A stretch of DNA of 64,000 nucleotides from Salinibius halmophilus (GTDB taxonomy: Bacteria > Pseudomonadota > Gammaproteobacteria > Pseudomonadales > Natronospirillaceae): assembly GCF_003577475.1 (NCBI RefSeq), contig NZ_QPEP01000005.1, positions 62,001-126,000 on the forward strand, read 5' to 3'. The position numbers were made by a program, and so were the translations under genes. The notes beneath the pieces are model-generated. The model did no database searches and was not told the origin of the DNA. It saw only the letters and a list, made by a program, of their open reading frames with translations. Positions 55,610-63,512 of this stretch are shown piece after piece (the first letter of the stretch is position 1; the number at the start of each line of letters is the position of its first letter).

Positions 55610-56218
55610 ATGCGCGAAGTTGATCTGCAACCCGTTAAAGATTTTTTAGCCTGTGAAACGCCAGATGCTTGGGTTGATAAGGCCCTTACTGAATTGCCCA
55701 CGTTGCTGATCGACCATGCCCAGTGCGAGCACAAAGCGGCTGCCAGTGCGATGAGCTTAATGTATCGTCATGCGGAATTTCCTGAGCTGCTCGACAAAAT
55801 GTCGCAGCTTGTACGTGAAGAGATTTTGCACTTCGAGCAAGTGATCAAAATCATGCGCGAACGGGGGGTTGAATATGGCCATCAGACGGCTAGTCGCTAT
55901 GCTGCCGCACTGATGAAGCATGTTCGCAACACAACGACCGAACGATTGGTAGATAAACTAATCATTGGCGCTTTTGTTGAAGCGCGCTCTTGTGAACGCT
56001 TTAATAAGTTGGTGCCTGTATTGGACGATCAACTCGGTAAGTTTTACCATTCGCTACTGCGTTCAGAAGCCCGTCATTTCGAGGATTACCTAGAGCTCGC
56101 AGAAATAGCCCAAGGCGGTAGCGTCGATGATCGTGTGGCCTTCTTCCGTGAAAAAGAAGCCGAGTTGATTTTATCTAGCGACCGTCAGTTCCGCTTCCAC
56201 AGCGGTATTCCTGCTTAA
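55610..56218 (+). CDS. miaE: tRNA-(ms2io6A37) hydroxylase MiaE
   Basis: MiaE is a non-haem diiron monooxygenase that hydroxylates the isopentenyl group of ms2i6A37 in tRNA. The four-helix diiron ligands are visible as E in HAQCEHKAA, EEILHFEQV (ExxH), FVEARSCERF and EARHFEDYLE (ExxH). Length is 202. A GAGG site precedes the ATG. It is convergent with lpxH; the gap contains one copy of the dispersed motif (56252-56260). Confidence 0.94.
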   Translation: MREVDLQPVKDFLACETPDAWVDKALTELPTLLIDHAQCEHKAAASAMSLMYRHAEFPELLDKMSQLVREEILHFEQVIKIMRERGVEYGHQTASRYAAALMKHVRNTTTERLVDKLIIGAFVEARSCERFNKLVPVLDDQLGKFYHSLLRSEARHFEDYLELAEIAQGGSVDDRVAFFREKEAELILSSDRQFRFHSGIPA

Positions 56219-56266
56219 ATAGATTGGAGTTGCTCGGTGAGGTTCAAACTTGGACACCCAAGCAAC

Positions 56267-57001
56267 TCATTTGATCGGCTGCTCAACGAGCTCCCAGTTG
56301 CTCCCTGTTACACACACATACCACAATGATTTGCCCCAATCGCCCAATACTATTCGAGTATTTTCTGCAGTATGAACATTAGGTCGGTGCGTGTGTCCGT
56401 GAATCATTAGATTTATTGGGTGTCCAGCTTTGCTAGAGTGGTTATGCCTTGCAAAAGCATCGGTGATGGCGGCTGGTGTGACGTCCATTATTTGCATGCT
56501 TTTGTTGGCTTGTCCGGCTTTTGATTGGCGGCGGGCTTTGTTGGCTATGGCCTGACGCGTGGCTAGGGGTAGGGCGTTGTATAGCCATTGAACGGCTGGG
56601 TTGCGAACAACTTTGCGAAACCTTTGGTAGCTGGTGTCGTCCCAGCAGTATTCGTCACCGTGGGCGAGGATTGCTTGGATGTCCTCGATGGGGTAAACCT
56701 GGTCGGAGTTAAGGATTGTGATGCCAACTTGGTTTGCGTATTGCTCGCCTACAAGGAAGTCACGATTGCCATGGATGAAGTAGAGCTGGCAGCCGGCATT
56801 TTTAAGTTTGAGCAGTGATTGATTGATCTCCACGATCGCTGCGTCTTGATAGTCGTCGCCAATCCATGCCTCGAAGAGGTCACCCAGAATGTACAGCGCT
56901 TGCGCGTCTAGCGAGATTTGCTGGCAGAATTGGCAAAACGCCCGAACTAGGTCCGGGCGCTGGGCAGAAAGATGCAAATCTGCAATGAGGTAAGACGCCA
57001 C
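56267..57001 (-). CDS. lpxH: UDP-2,3-diacylglucosamine diphosphatase LpxH
   Basis: LpxH cleaves UDP-2,3-diacylglucosamine to lipid X in lipid A synthesis. The calcineurin-like metal motifs are all present: IADLHLS (D8, H10), LGDLFEAWIGDD, HGNRDFLVG and HGHTHRPNVH. Length is 244 (E. coli 240). Just before the last motif the segment AGHPI is encoded by a TGGGTGTCC copy (56417-56425). It lies two bases after ppiB in the order folD-ppiB-lpxH. Confidence 0.96.
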   Translation of the reverse strand: MASYLIADLHLSAQRPDLVRAFCQFCQQISLDAQALYILGDLFEAWIGDDYQDAAIVEINQSLLKLKNAGCQLYFIHGNRDFLVGEQYANQVGITILNSDQVYPIEDIQAILAHGDEYCWDDTSYQRFRKVVRNPAVQWLYNALPLATRQAIANKARRQSKAGQANKSMQIMDVTPAAITDAFARHNHSSKAGHPINLMIHGHTHRPNVHTAENTRIVLGDWGKSLWYVCVTGSNWELVEQPIK

Positions 57002-57003
57002 TA

Positions 57004-57501
57004 TTAAACTAGCTCGGCCTTTTCGATGATCACTGATTCAACTGGCACGTCTTGATGACCGCCGTGGAAGCCTGTTTTAACGCCTTTGATTTGGTTAACG
57101 ACTTCCATGCCTTCAGTCACTTTACCAAATGCGCAGTAACCCCAACCGTCCATCGTTTTACCACGGTGGTTTAGAAACGCATTATCGGCGACATTGATAA
57201 AGAACTGGGCCGTTGCTGAATGCGGGTCCATGGTGCGAGCCATAGCAATCGTGCCTGCTTCGTTCGATACGCCATTGTCAGCTTCGTTCTCTACTGGCTC
57301 GGCCGTGGTTTTTTGCTGCATATCTGCTGTGAAACCACCACCTTGAATCATAAAGCCGTCAATAACACGGTGGAAGATTAGGCCATCATAAAAGCCATCT
57401 TTTACGTAGTTCACGAAGTTGGCTACGGTTTTTGGCGCTTTGTCTTCAAATAGCTCAATTTTAACGGTGCCAAAATTGGTTTGCAGTTGTACGACTGGCA
57501 T
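57004..57501 (-). CDS. ppiB: Cytosolic peptidyl-prolyl cis-trans isomerase B (cyclophilin)
   Basis: PpiB accelerates proline isomerisation in folding proteins. The 165-residue cyclophilin has no signal peptide. It has the catalytic segment [15 protein letters not shown] and the conserved [18 protein letters not shown]. It overlaps the folD stop by one base (TAATG) and sits directly before lpxH, a conserved pairing in gammaproteobacteria. Confidence 0.96.
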   Translation of the reverse strand: MPVVQLQTNFGTVKIELFEDKAPKTVANFVNYVKDGFYDGLIFHRVIDGFMIQGGGFTADMQQKTTAEPVENEADNGVSNEAGTIAMARTMDPHSATAQFFINVADNAFLNHRGKTMDGWGYCAFGKVTEGMEVVNQIKGVKTGFHGGHQDVPVESVIIEKAELV

Positions 57502-58370
57502 TATTTTGTCTCCAGTTTTAGGTGTAGTTCACGGCAAGCTTGCAGTGTGTTCTCAATAAGTGTGGCAACTGTCATAGGGCCTACGCCACCTGGCACCGGC
57601 GAAATCGCTGACGCTCGTTCTTTCGCAACGTCAAACTCTACGTCGCCGCACAATTTGCCATCCGCCATACGGTGGATGCCTACATCAATGACGACGGCGC
57701 CTGGTTTAATCCATTCGCCCTTCACTAACCCTGCAATGCCAGCGGCCGCCACAACAATGTCGGCGCGCTCAACGTGGGCTTGTAAATCTTTGGTGAACTT
57801 GTGGGTGATGGTGACTGTTGCACCGGCTAATAGCAATTCTAAGCCCATAGGGCGGCCAACGTGGTTAGAGGCACCAATAACGACTGCCTCTTTGCCTTTC
57901 GCATCTATGCCAGACTCTTTGAGCATGGTCATAACACCCTTGGGCGTGCAGGGCGCCAAAACTGGCTGGCGTTGAGCAAGTTTGCCTAGATTAAAGGCGT
58001 GGAAGCCATCAACGTCTTTATCTGGGCGTATACGTTCCAGCACTTCATCTTCGTTAAGCTGCTCCGGTAGTGGGAACTGAACTAGGATGCCGTCGATGGT
58101 GTCATCGTTATTTAACCGGTCTATCAGAGCATTGAGTTCATCTTGTTTGGTGTGCGCTGGCAGGTCGTAAGCAACCGAGCTAAAGCCAACTTCTTCACAG
58201 GCTTTGCGCTTGCTACCTACATAAACTTGGCTTGCTGGGTCTGAGCCAACAAGCACTACGGCAAGCCCTGGTACTCGGTGACCGGCAGCTTGCAGCTTTT
58301 TAACTTCGTCTTTAACGCGATTGCGTACCGATTGTGCAATGGCTTTTCCATCGATGATTTGGGCCGTCAT
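57501..58370 (-). CDS. folD: Methylenetetrahydrofolate dehydrogenase/cyclohydrolase FolD
   Basis: FolD interconverts 5,10-methylene-, methenyl- and 10-formyl-tetrahydrofolate. [13 protein letters not shown] carries the catalytic Tyr and Lys, [17 protein letters not shown] and [14 protein letters not shown] are conserved, and [17 protein letters not shown] is the NADP site. I start it at the ATG at 58370 ([12 protein letters not shown]), with AGGAA six bases upstream. The upstream extension is not conserved. Length is 289 (E. coli 288). Confidence 0.96.
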   Translation of the reverse strand: MTAQIIDGKAIAQSVRNRVKDEVKKLQAAGHRVPGLAVVLVGSDPASQVYVGSKRKACEEVGFSSVAYDLPAHTKQDELNALIDRLNNDDTIDGILVQFPLPEQLNEDEVLERIRPDKDVDGFHAFNLGKLAQRQPVLAPCTPKGVMTMLKESGIDAKGKEAVVIGASNHVGRPMGLELLLAGATVTITHKFTKDLQAHVERADIVVAAAGIAGLVKGEWIKPGAVVIDVGIHRMADGKLCGDVEFDVAKERASAISPVPGGVGPMTVATLIENTLQACRELHLKLETK

Positions 58371-58444
58371 GCAGATTCCTATCGGGTGAGTAGAGCGGCG
58401 CATTTTCGCAAAACAAGGCTCATCTTGCTAGATGCGCGCACGGG

Positions 58445-59344
58445 TTAATTTAATTCGTAGTTTTCAAAGTACTCAACCATAAAGTCAATAAACGCACGAC
58501 TTTTAGCTGATAAGTAGCGGTTTTCAGGGTAGACGATATGTATGGTTCGCGCTGGGAAAACGACTTCAGGCATTAGATGCACTAGTTTGCCGCTTGCGAG
58601 GTCTTCTTTAATCATATAAATCGGCAATACCGTGATGCCCATGCCATTCATGCAGGCTTCCGCCATGGTATCTAGGTCGTTAACGGTAAAACGCTTGTCT
58701 TTGTCTTGCAGGCCAGCTTCTTTTAGAAAACGCTTAATCCAGCGAGGCTCGGCGTAGTCAATGCCACTTACCATTAAGATGTCATGGTTTTTTAAATCGG
58801 CGAGTTCTTTGGGTGTCCCACGACGAGTCAGATAGTCTTTAGAAGCCGTCATGATTACTTTTTGCTTGGCTACTGGGCGGGCCACCAGGCGGCTGTCTTG
58901 CAAAGAACCAAGGTGGACAGCTAAGTCAATGCCTTCACGAACTAGGTCGAGTGAGCGGTCGGCAAGTTGCAAATCAAAACTTACGTCTGGGTAGTCTTTG
59001 ACAAACTCAGCGAAAATCTTCATTAACATTGAGCGGCCAAAGGTTGGCGTGGCGGTGATTTTAATGGTGCCGCGTGGCGATGTTTCCAAATCACGTACCA
59101 TGTGCTCTGCTTCTTCTAGGTCTTCTAGAATTTTAGAGCAGCGGTTATAGAACAGTTGCCCAGCTTCTGTGGGGCTAACCGAGCGGGTGGTGCGGTTTAG
59201 CAGCCTCACGCCTAGGCGATCTTCGAGAAAGCTAATTTGCTTGCTCACCGCCGAGGGTGTCAGCCCTAGTTGGTGTGCAGCATTGGTAAAGTTGTTTGCC
59301 TTTACAACTGTGGTAAACACGATCAGTGGATCAAGCTTTGCCAT
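58445..59344 (-). CDS. LysR-family transcriptional regulator
   Basis: The helix-turn-helix (about residues 5-62; NFTNAAHQLGLTPSAVSKQI, then FLEDRLGVRLLNRTTRSV) and periplasmic-binding-fold effector domain fit the CrgA-like LysR group. Length is 299. No obvious target operon lies next to it. The divergent gene has its own sigma-28 promoter. A perfect 12-bp palindrome lies 17 bases before the start and may be its autoregulatory site. One copy of the dispersed motif (58810-58818) encodes part of a TKPKELA-like loop (RGTPKEL). Confidence 0.9.
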   Translation of the reverse strand: MAKLDPLIVFTTVVKANNFTNAAHQLGLTPSAVSKQISFLEDRLGVRLLNRTTRSVSPTEAGQLFYNRCSKILEDLEEAEHMVRDLETSPRGTIKITATPTFGRSMLMKIFAEFVKDYPDVSFDLQLADRSLDLVREGIDLAVHLGSLQDSRLVARPVAKQKVIMTASKDYLTRRGTPKELADLKNHDILMVSGIDYAEPRWIKRFLKEAGLQDKDKRFTVNDLDTMAEACMNGMGITVLPIYMIKEDLASGKLVHLMPEVVFPARTIHIVYPENRYLSAKSRAFIDFMVEYFENYELN

Positions 59345-59360
59345 TATCTATCCCAGTTAT

Positions 59361-59372
59361 CACTAATTAGTG
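59361..59372. promoter_or_regulatory. Palindromic site before the LysR gene
   Basis: CACTAATTAGTG is a perfect 12-bp palindrome between the LysR start (59344) and the sigma-28 promoter of the divergent gene. Its place fits an autorepression site. Confidence 0.4.
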
Positions 59373-59406
59373 CTAGTTTAATGAAAAAAAATCTTAAATT
59401 CATCGC

Positions 59407-59433
59407 TAAAGTTATATTTAAGTTGGCCGATAG
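59407..59433 (+). promoter_or_regulatory. Sigma-28 (FliA) promoter of the DUF5610 gene
   Basis: TAAA (59407-59410, in the context CTAAAGTT) is followed after exactly 15 bases by GCCGATAG (59426-59433). This is one mismatch from the FliA consensus TAAA-N15-GCCGATAA. It lies 34 bases before the start codon. Confidence 0.75.
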
Positions 59434-59466
59434 AGTCGTTGCAGACCATAAAAGTAGGAGGCAGTC

Positions 59467-60534
59467 ATGAAAGTAGACGGCCCAAATGTTCCCATTGGCA
59501 AGCCGCCGGTTACCCCCGAGCAGGCAAATATGGGTCAAAATAAAAAGCTGAGTTCCGAAACCAGCACCGCTCAACAAACGCCAAAAGCGTCTGATGATGT
59601 GAAGGTAAACCTTAATAAAACCGACGCGGCAGAGAAGTTCGATGGCGCTAAGGTCAAAGAAGCTGTGCTTAGCCATGTTTCAAAAGCCCTAGCCGAAGCG
59701 CGCCAGCGAGGCGTGGATGAATCAGAGATTCAATCACTCAAGCAGCAAGCGCTAAAAGGAGTTGAACAAGGCTTTGGTCAGGCGTTGAAAGACCTAGATG
59801 AAATGAATCAGCTGTCACCTAAGCTGACACAGAAAATTGGTGATACGCTCGATGATATCAAGTCCGCCATCCAAGAAGATGACTACAGCAGCCTGACCGA
59901 TAAACAAAAGCTCGCAAAAGCTGAGCAAGAAGGTGGTTTTGTTAGCCAAGGTTATTTTAGAAATAATCAGTCACTAAACCTAATGGTGCGCACGCGCGAT
60001 GGCGATCAAGTGCAAATCAGTTTGTTGCAGGATCGTGAAGCAATTTCACAATTACGTGGCGACAACCAACAATTGCTAGGGCGTTGGCAGCTAGAGCAAG
60101 CGGGTGCATTACAATTTTCGGTCTCGGGCAACTTATCCGAGCAGGAAAAGTCGGCCTTAAATGACATCATTAATCAAGTTGGCTCGATCGCGAATCGCTT
60201 TTTTAATGGCGAGTTAGATAGTGCCTTTGAATTGGCAAAAGAGCTGGATATTGGTGGTACCGAATTGGCTAGTTTGTCGCTTAACTTGCGCGAAACCACA
60301 ACAATGGCATCGGCTTATGGTGAAGCATCTGGTGCGAAACGTTTACCACAAGGGTTGTCGCCATTGGCTCAATTTGTTGAGCAAGTGATGGGTGCGGCAA
60401 AAGACAGCGAGCAAGCAGGCTTCGATAAACTGCTACCAGTAGACTTACTAGAAATGCGACCAGAGATGAATGACACCCGAGGTCAGTTGCTAAATGATGT
60501 AAGAGATTTGCTAACTAATATGAGCAAGGGGTAG
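59467..60534 (+). CDS. DUF5610-domain protein, probable motility-regulon member
   Basis: The 355-residue soluble protein begins with a disordered, Pro/Gln/Lys-rich segment (about 1-55). A helical region with QQALKGVEQGFGQALKDLDEM, typical of DUF5610, follows at about residues 98-118. A beta-rich middle (about 160-220) and a helical C-terminus complete it. It has no signal peptide or membrane helix. Function is unknown. A near-consensus FliA promoter and AGGAGG ribosome site precede it, so expression with late flagellar genes is likely. The following glutaredoxin and lipoprotein genes may share its transcript up to the terminator at 61546. Confidence 0.82.
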   Translation: MKVDGPNVPIGKPPVTPEQANMGQNKKLSSETSTAQQTPKASDDVKVNLNKTDAAEKFDGAKVKEAVLSHVSKALAEARQRGVDESEIQSLKQQALKGVEQGFGQALKDLDEMNQLSPKLTQKIGDTLDDIKSAIQEDDYSSLTDKQKLAKAEQEGGFVSQGYFRNNQSLNLMVRTRDGDQVQISLLQDREAISQLRGDNQQLLGRWQLEQAGALQFSVSGNLSEQEKSALNDIINQVGSIANRFFNGELDSAFELAKELDIGGTELASLSLNLRETTTMASAYGEASGAKRLPQGLSPLAQFVEQVMGAAKDSEQAGFDKLLPVDLLEMRPEMNDTRGQLLNDVRDLLTNMSKG

Positions 60535-60559
60535 CATACTCGCTTTTGCGAGGTAGTTC

Positions 60560-60799
60560 ATGGTTAAACTGATGCACACAGACGGCTGTCACCTTTGTGA
60601 GTTGGCGCAAGCGCTACTTGATCAAGCGGTCAATGCCGGCTTAATTTCAGGCTACGAACATGTTGATATTGCCTTAGATGATGAACTAGTCGAAAAATAT
60701 GGTATCCGAATTCCTGTGGTCTGCGATAACAATGCGGAATTGGGGTGGCCTTTCGACTATAATGGTCTGCAAACATTTTTAGTGAGTCATCCCAATTAA
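60560..60799 (+). CDS. Glutaredoxin-like thioredoxin-fold protein (DUF836)
   Basis: The 79-residue protein starts with the thioredoxin-fold strand MVKLMHTDGCHLC, giving a C10-x-x-C13 redox pair. It has the cis-proline segment YGIRIPVV. This matches the short glutaredoxin-like family often annotated DUF836. Its partner is unknown. It lies 25 bases after the DUF5610 gene and nine before the lipoprotein gene. Confidence 0.88.
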   Translation: MVKLMHTDGCHLCELAQALLDQAVNAGLISGYEHVDIALDDELVEKYGIRIPVVCDNNAELGWPFDYNGLQTFLVSHPN

Positions 60800-60808
60800 G
60801 GAGTCAGG

Positions 60809-61501
60809 ATGTTAAAGCGTCTGGTTTTAGCGGCAGCCCCTGTTTTAATGGTTGGTTGCAGTACGCTACCAAGCCACCCAAATAGTGCCTCAATTGAAAC
60901 TGTGTTATCCGAGCATGCTTATGTGGTTGAGTTGTCCCAACGCTGCGACCTTGATCCACAGCTTGAAGGGCTAGCCAATCGCGCCCTAACCACTTGGATT
61001 AACCGCAATGAAGGCCTTGTGCGTGCAGCCGAGATGAGCCTAGTTGATATGCTGCGCAACAATCGAACGGTTCGTGATCATGACCAAGGCGCCTTGGCAG
61101 CCATGGCGCTTTATGAGCACCGCTCGGCGCAAGCCAAACAAAAAGTAGACTCGGTCGTCGCAGCAGGGCCGCGCTCTTGTGCCCGTGAGTTGAATTCGTT
61201 TGCTACGGGCTCACGTGATATTGCTGGTAAAGACTTTGATACGCTATCCACGCTGCAACTTACCCTGCCAAACGATATTAAAGCCCAACGTGGTGCTTAT
61301 ATCGATGAAGAAGGGCGTTTGTACGGCAAATCGTTTATCACGGTAGAGCGCGCAGCGAAAGATGCGCAATGCAGCAATGCCAAGGTTGAAACAGTAGTGA
61401 TTGACCAAAGTGTTGAGTGGTATGTGAGCAGCTGCAATGACTCCCGTTGGTTGTGGACCTGTGAATGGGGCCGCTGTACTGGCACGTCTGAGTTTAACTA
61501 G
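60809..61501 (+). CDS. Putative lipoprotein of unknown function
   Basis: The N-terminus MLKRLVLAAAPVLMVGCSTL is a lipoprotein signal with Cys17 as the lipidation site. The +2 residue is Ser, favouring the outer membrane. The 230-residue protein then has a helical half and a C-terminal half with several cysteines (CSNAK, SSCND, WTCEWGRCTG) that could form disulfides. I do not recognise a family. An AAGGAG ribosome site precedes the start and a terminator follows. Confidence 0.78.
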   Translation: MLKRLVLAAAPVLMVGCSTLPSHPNSASIETVLSEHAYVVELSQRCDLDPQLEGLANRALTTWINRNEGLVRAAEMSLVDMLRNNRTVRDHDQGALAAMALYEHRSAQAKQKVDSVVAAGPRSCARELNSFATGSRDIAGKDFDTLSTLQLTLPNDIKAQRGAYIDEEGRLYGKSFITVERAAKDAQCSNAKVETVVIDQSVEWYVSSCNDSRWLWTCEWGRCTGTSEFN

Positions 61502-61521
61502 CCTGAGCAAGCAGAGTCTAT

Positions 61522-61546
61522 AAAGCGACCATTTGGTCGCTTTTTT
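61522..61546 (+). terminator. Rho-independent terminator after the lipoprotein gene
   Basis: AAGCGACCA and TGGTCGCTT form a stem with a tight loop, followed by a T-run to 61546, about 20 bases after the stop. Confidence 0.9.
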
Positions 61547-61571
61547 AATGTTTTCGCCAACCTGCCGATAA
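61545..61571 (+). promoter_or_regulatory. Candidate sigma-28 (FliA) promoter of cheV
   Basis: A perfect GCCGATAA -10 box (61564-61571) lies 15 bases after TTAA (61545-61548) or 14 after TAAT. The -35 is a weak match. It is about 130 bases before the cheV start. Confidence 0.55.
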
Positions 61572-61701
61572 CCCCTCTAATAAGTTGCTGAAGCGACTGT
61601 TTCAGCCAGTTTTTTTGCAGAATATTTAGTGCATTGTGCATAAGGGTCTAGACTCATGTTATGAGTTATGCGCTCACCCGATCAGCCGTAGGAATGTGAC
61701 G

Positions 61702-62655
61702 ATGTCCGAGCTTTTAAAATCAGTCGATAGCCGTACTCAACTGGTGGGTCAAAACCGATTTGAGATTTTGATGTTTCGCCTAAGCGGCCGCCAACGATTT
61801 GCGATCAATGTATTTAAAGTACAGGAAGTGCTAACGCTGCCAAAAATGACGGTGATGCCCGGCGCGCACCCAAATGTTGTAGGGGTGATTCATTTGCGTG
61901 GCCGTGCCATACCTGTATATGACCTGGCTCGCGCGATTCACTTAAAACCCGTGCCGATCACCGAAGATTCAACGGTGATTGTTTCGGAATACAACAGCAC
62001 AGTGCAGGCGTTTTTGGTCGGTGGTGTTGATCGCATCGTCAATTTGAACTGGGACAGTGTGCGCCCACCGCCAAGTGGTGCTGGTCGAGAGCATTATTTA
62101 ACGGCTGTTACCCATGTGGATGATGAAATTGTTGAGATTATCGACGTTGAAAAAGTGCTCGCCGAGGTGCAACCTAGCCGAAGCGATGTGTCTGCTGAAA
62201 TTACTGAAGATTACACACCAGAGCTGGCGAAAGGGAAAACCGTACTCATGGTCGACGATTCGCCAACCGCTATTTCGCAAGCTAGAGCGACGTTGAGATC
62301 GCTTGGTTTAGTTGTGCATACGTGCAATAACGGCGAAGAGGGGCTTAATCTGTTGCAAAAGTGGGCTACCGAACAAGAAGGAAAGTTGCATGACCAGCTA
62401 CTAATGGTCATTACTGATGCTGAAATGCCGGTGATGGATGGCTACCGATTTACCACTGAAATCCGCCAAGACAGCCGCCTGAAAGACCTTTATGTGATTC
62501 TACATACGTCGATGAGCGGCAGCTTTAATGATGCCATGGCAGAGAAGGTGGGCTGCAACGCTTTCTTGTCCAAATTTAAAGCCGATGAGCTGGCAAAAAT
62601 TACCATTGATCGACTTAAAGCTTTTGCTGAAGAGCAAGAGAAACGGGCGAAATAG
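61702..62655 (+). CDS. cheV: Chemotaxis protein CheV (CheW-REC)
   Basis: CheV couples receptors to CheA and carries a phosphorylatable receiver domain used for adaptation. The CheW-like part spans about residues 15-165 (FAINVFKVQEVL, VVGVIHLRGRAIPVYDLA). The receiver follows (about 185-310) with VLMVDDSPTA, the phospho-acceptor Asp in VITDAEMPVMDGY, the switch residues HTSMSG and a lysine in LSKFKADEL. I start it at the ATG at 61702 (MSELLKSVDSRTQL), preceded by AGGA. The frame upstream is not conserved. Length is 317. Confidence 0.95.
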   Translation: MSELLKSVDSRTQLVGQNRFEILMFRLSGRQRFAINVFKVQEVLTLPKMTVMPGAHPNVVGVIHLRGRAIPVYDLARAIHLKPVPITEDSTVIVSEYNSTVQAFLVGGVDRIVNLNWDSVRPPPSGAGREHYLTAVTHVDDEIVEIIDVEKVLAEVQPSRSDVSAEITEDYTPELAKGKTVLMVDDSPTAISQARATLRSLGLVVHTCNNGEEGLNLLQKWATEQEGKLHDQLLMVITDAEMPVMDGYRFTTEIRQDSRLKDLYVILHTSMSGSFNDAMAEKVGCNAFLSKFKADELAKITIDRLKAFAEEQEKRAK

Positions 62656-62675
62656 ACTCGCTGGTGAAAACAATA

Positions 62676-62706
62676 AAAAATGCGCCTTGCGAGGCGCATT
62701 TTTTTT
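62676..62706. terminator. Bidirectional terminator between cheV and cysH
   Basis: AAATGCGCCT and AGGCGCATTT form a 10-bp stem with a TGCG loop. T-runs follow on both strands, so it can end both the rightward cheV and the leftward cysH transcripts. Confidence 0.9.
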
Positions 62707-62797
62707 GCAAATCATTTTTCGATAATTACGCCTTTGGCGGCAAACGACTGCTGAATCGTTTACCTGCGGCGATACCCCGGAGCCCACGGCAAGGCCA

Positions 62798-63421
62798 CTA
62801 CAGCTGAGTGTGCAAGCCACATTCGCGATTGGCTTCTGCCTTGGTTGGGTCGAAGTATTTCTGCTCATCCGGCAAATTGTGTTCGGCCAAATAGGCTTGC
62901 ATTTGAGCATCCGTCCAATCTAGCAGTGGTGCGACTTTAAGTGCGCCAGAGGCCGTTTCGCTCACATACTCCATGTTTTGGCGGAACTCAGTTTGCTCGC
63001 GCCGTACTGCGGTCAGCCATAGGTCTGGTTTGATTTCATTCATGGCGCGACGAAACGGCTCGAGCTTAAATTGTTCGGTAAATAGCTCGTGGGCGGGGTC
63101 GTCAACCATTGGAATGCCATCCATCACAGCATCACGACGAGCTGCGGTCACCTTGGGTGCGTAAACCGAAATATTTAGACCCAGTTGCTCGATGACTTTG
63201 TCGGCGAAACGATAAGTGTTTGCTAGGTTGTACCCAGAATCCACCCAGAGTACTTCAATGTCTGGCTTAGCTTGCACTGCCATATGCAGGATAACGGCTT
63301 CCTGCGGGCGGAAGTTGGTCGTTACAATAATCTTACCGTCCTGCTTAACCGCCCATTCAATGATCTCTTGCGGGGTGGCATTAGCAAACGTTTTGTTGAT
63401 TTCGGCAAGTGACTGACTCAT
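62798..63421 (-). CDS. cysH: Phosphoadenylyl-sulfate (PAPS) reductase
   Basis: CysH reduces PAPS to sulfite with thioredoxin in sulfate assimilation. VTTNFRPQEAVILHMA replaces the usual substrate loop, WVDSGYNLANTYRFAD follows, and the catalytic cysteine C201 lies in NRECGLHTQL at the C-terminus. There are no CCxxRK...C-type cluster cysteines, so it is the PAPS rather than the APS form. Length is 207, shorter than E. coli CysH (244), lacking part of the N-terminus. It stands apart from cysI, cysJ and cysD genes. Confidence 0.92.
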   Translation of the reverse strand: MSQSLAEINKTFANATPQEIIEWAVKQDGKIIVTTNFRPQEAVILHMAVQAKPDIEVLWVDSGYNLANTYRFADKVIEQLGLNISVYAPKVTAARRDAVMDGIPMVDDPAHELFTEQFKLEPFRRAMNEIKPDLWLTAVRREQTEFRQNMEYVSETASGALKVAPLLDWTDAQMQAYLAEHNLPDEQKYFDPTKAEANRECGLHTQL

Positions 63422-63512
63422 AACTTATTCCTCACAAATTTGGCTGCCATCATAACGTTTTGTAATTAAAATCACAGCGCGATTATAAGAACGTTTGGCT
63501 TTATGCTAACAA

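Larger units (their letters stand above)
40510..58818. repeat. Dispersed 9-base word TGGGTGTCC, 14 copies
   Basis: Copies found by eye as TGGGTGTCC start at 40510, 41048, 42913, 53008, 56417 and 58810. As GGACACCCA they start at 41582, 50571, 53570, 54126, 54163, 54202, 54288 and 56252. Most extend to TTGGGTGTCCAGCTT. The inner part is a near palindrome, TTGG-GTGT-CCAA. They occur in menH, menD (two), menF, tgpA, trmA (two), lpxH, the LysR gene, the array upstream of trmA and the miaE-lpxH gap. Confidence 0.8.

Noticed and set aside
62500-62910. 136-codon minus-strand frame across the cheV end and terminator
   Set aside because: It reads through a clear bidirectional terminator and the cysH 3' end in another frame.
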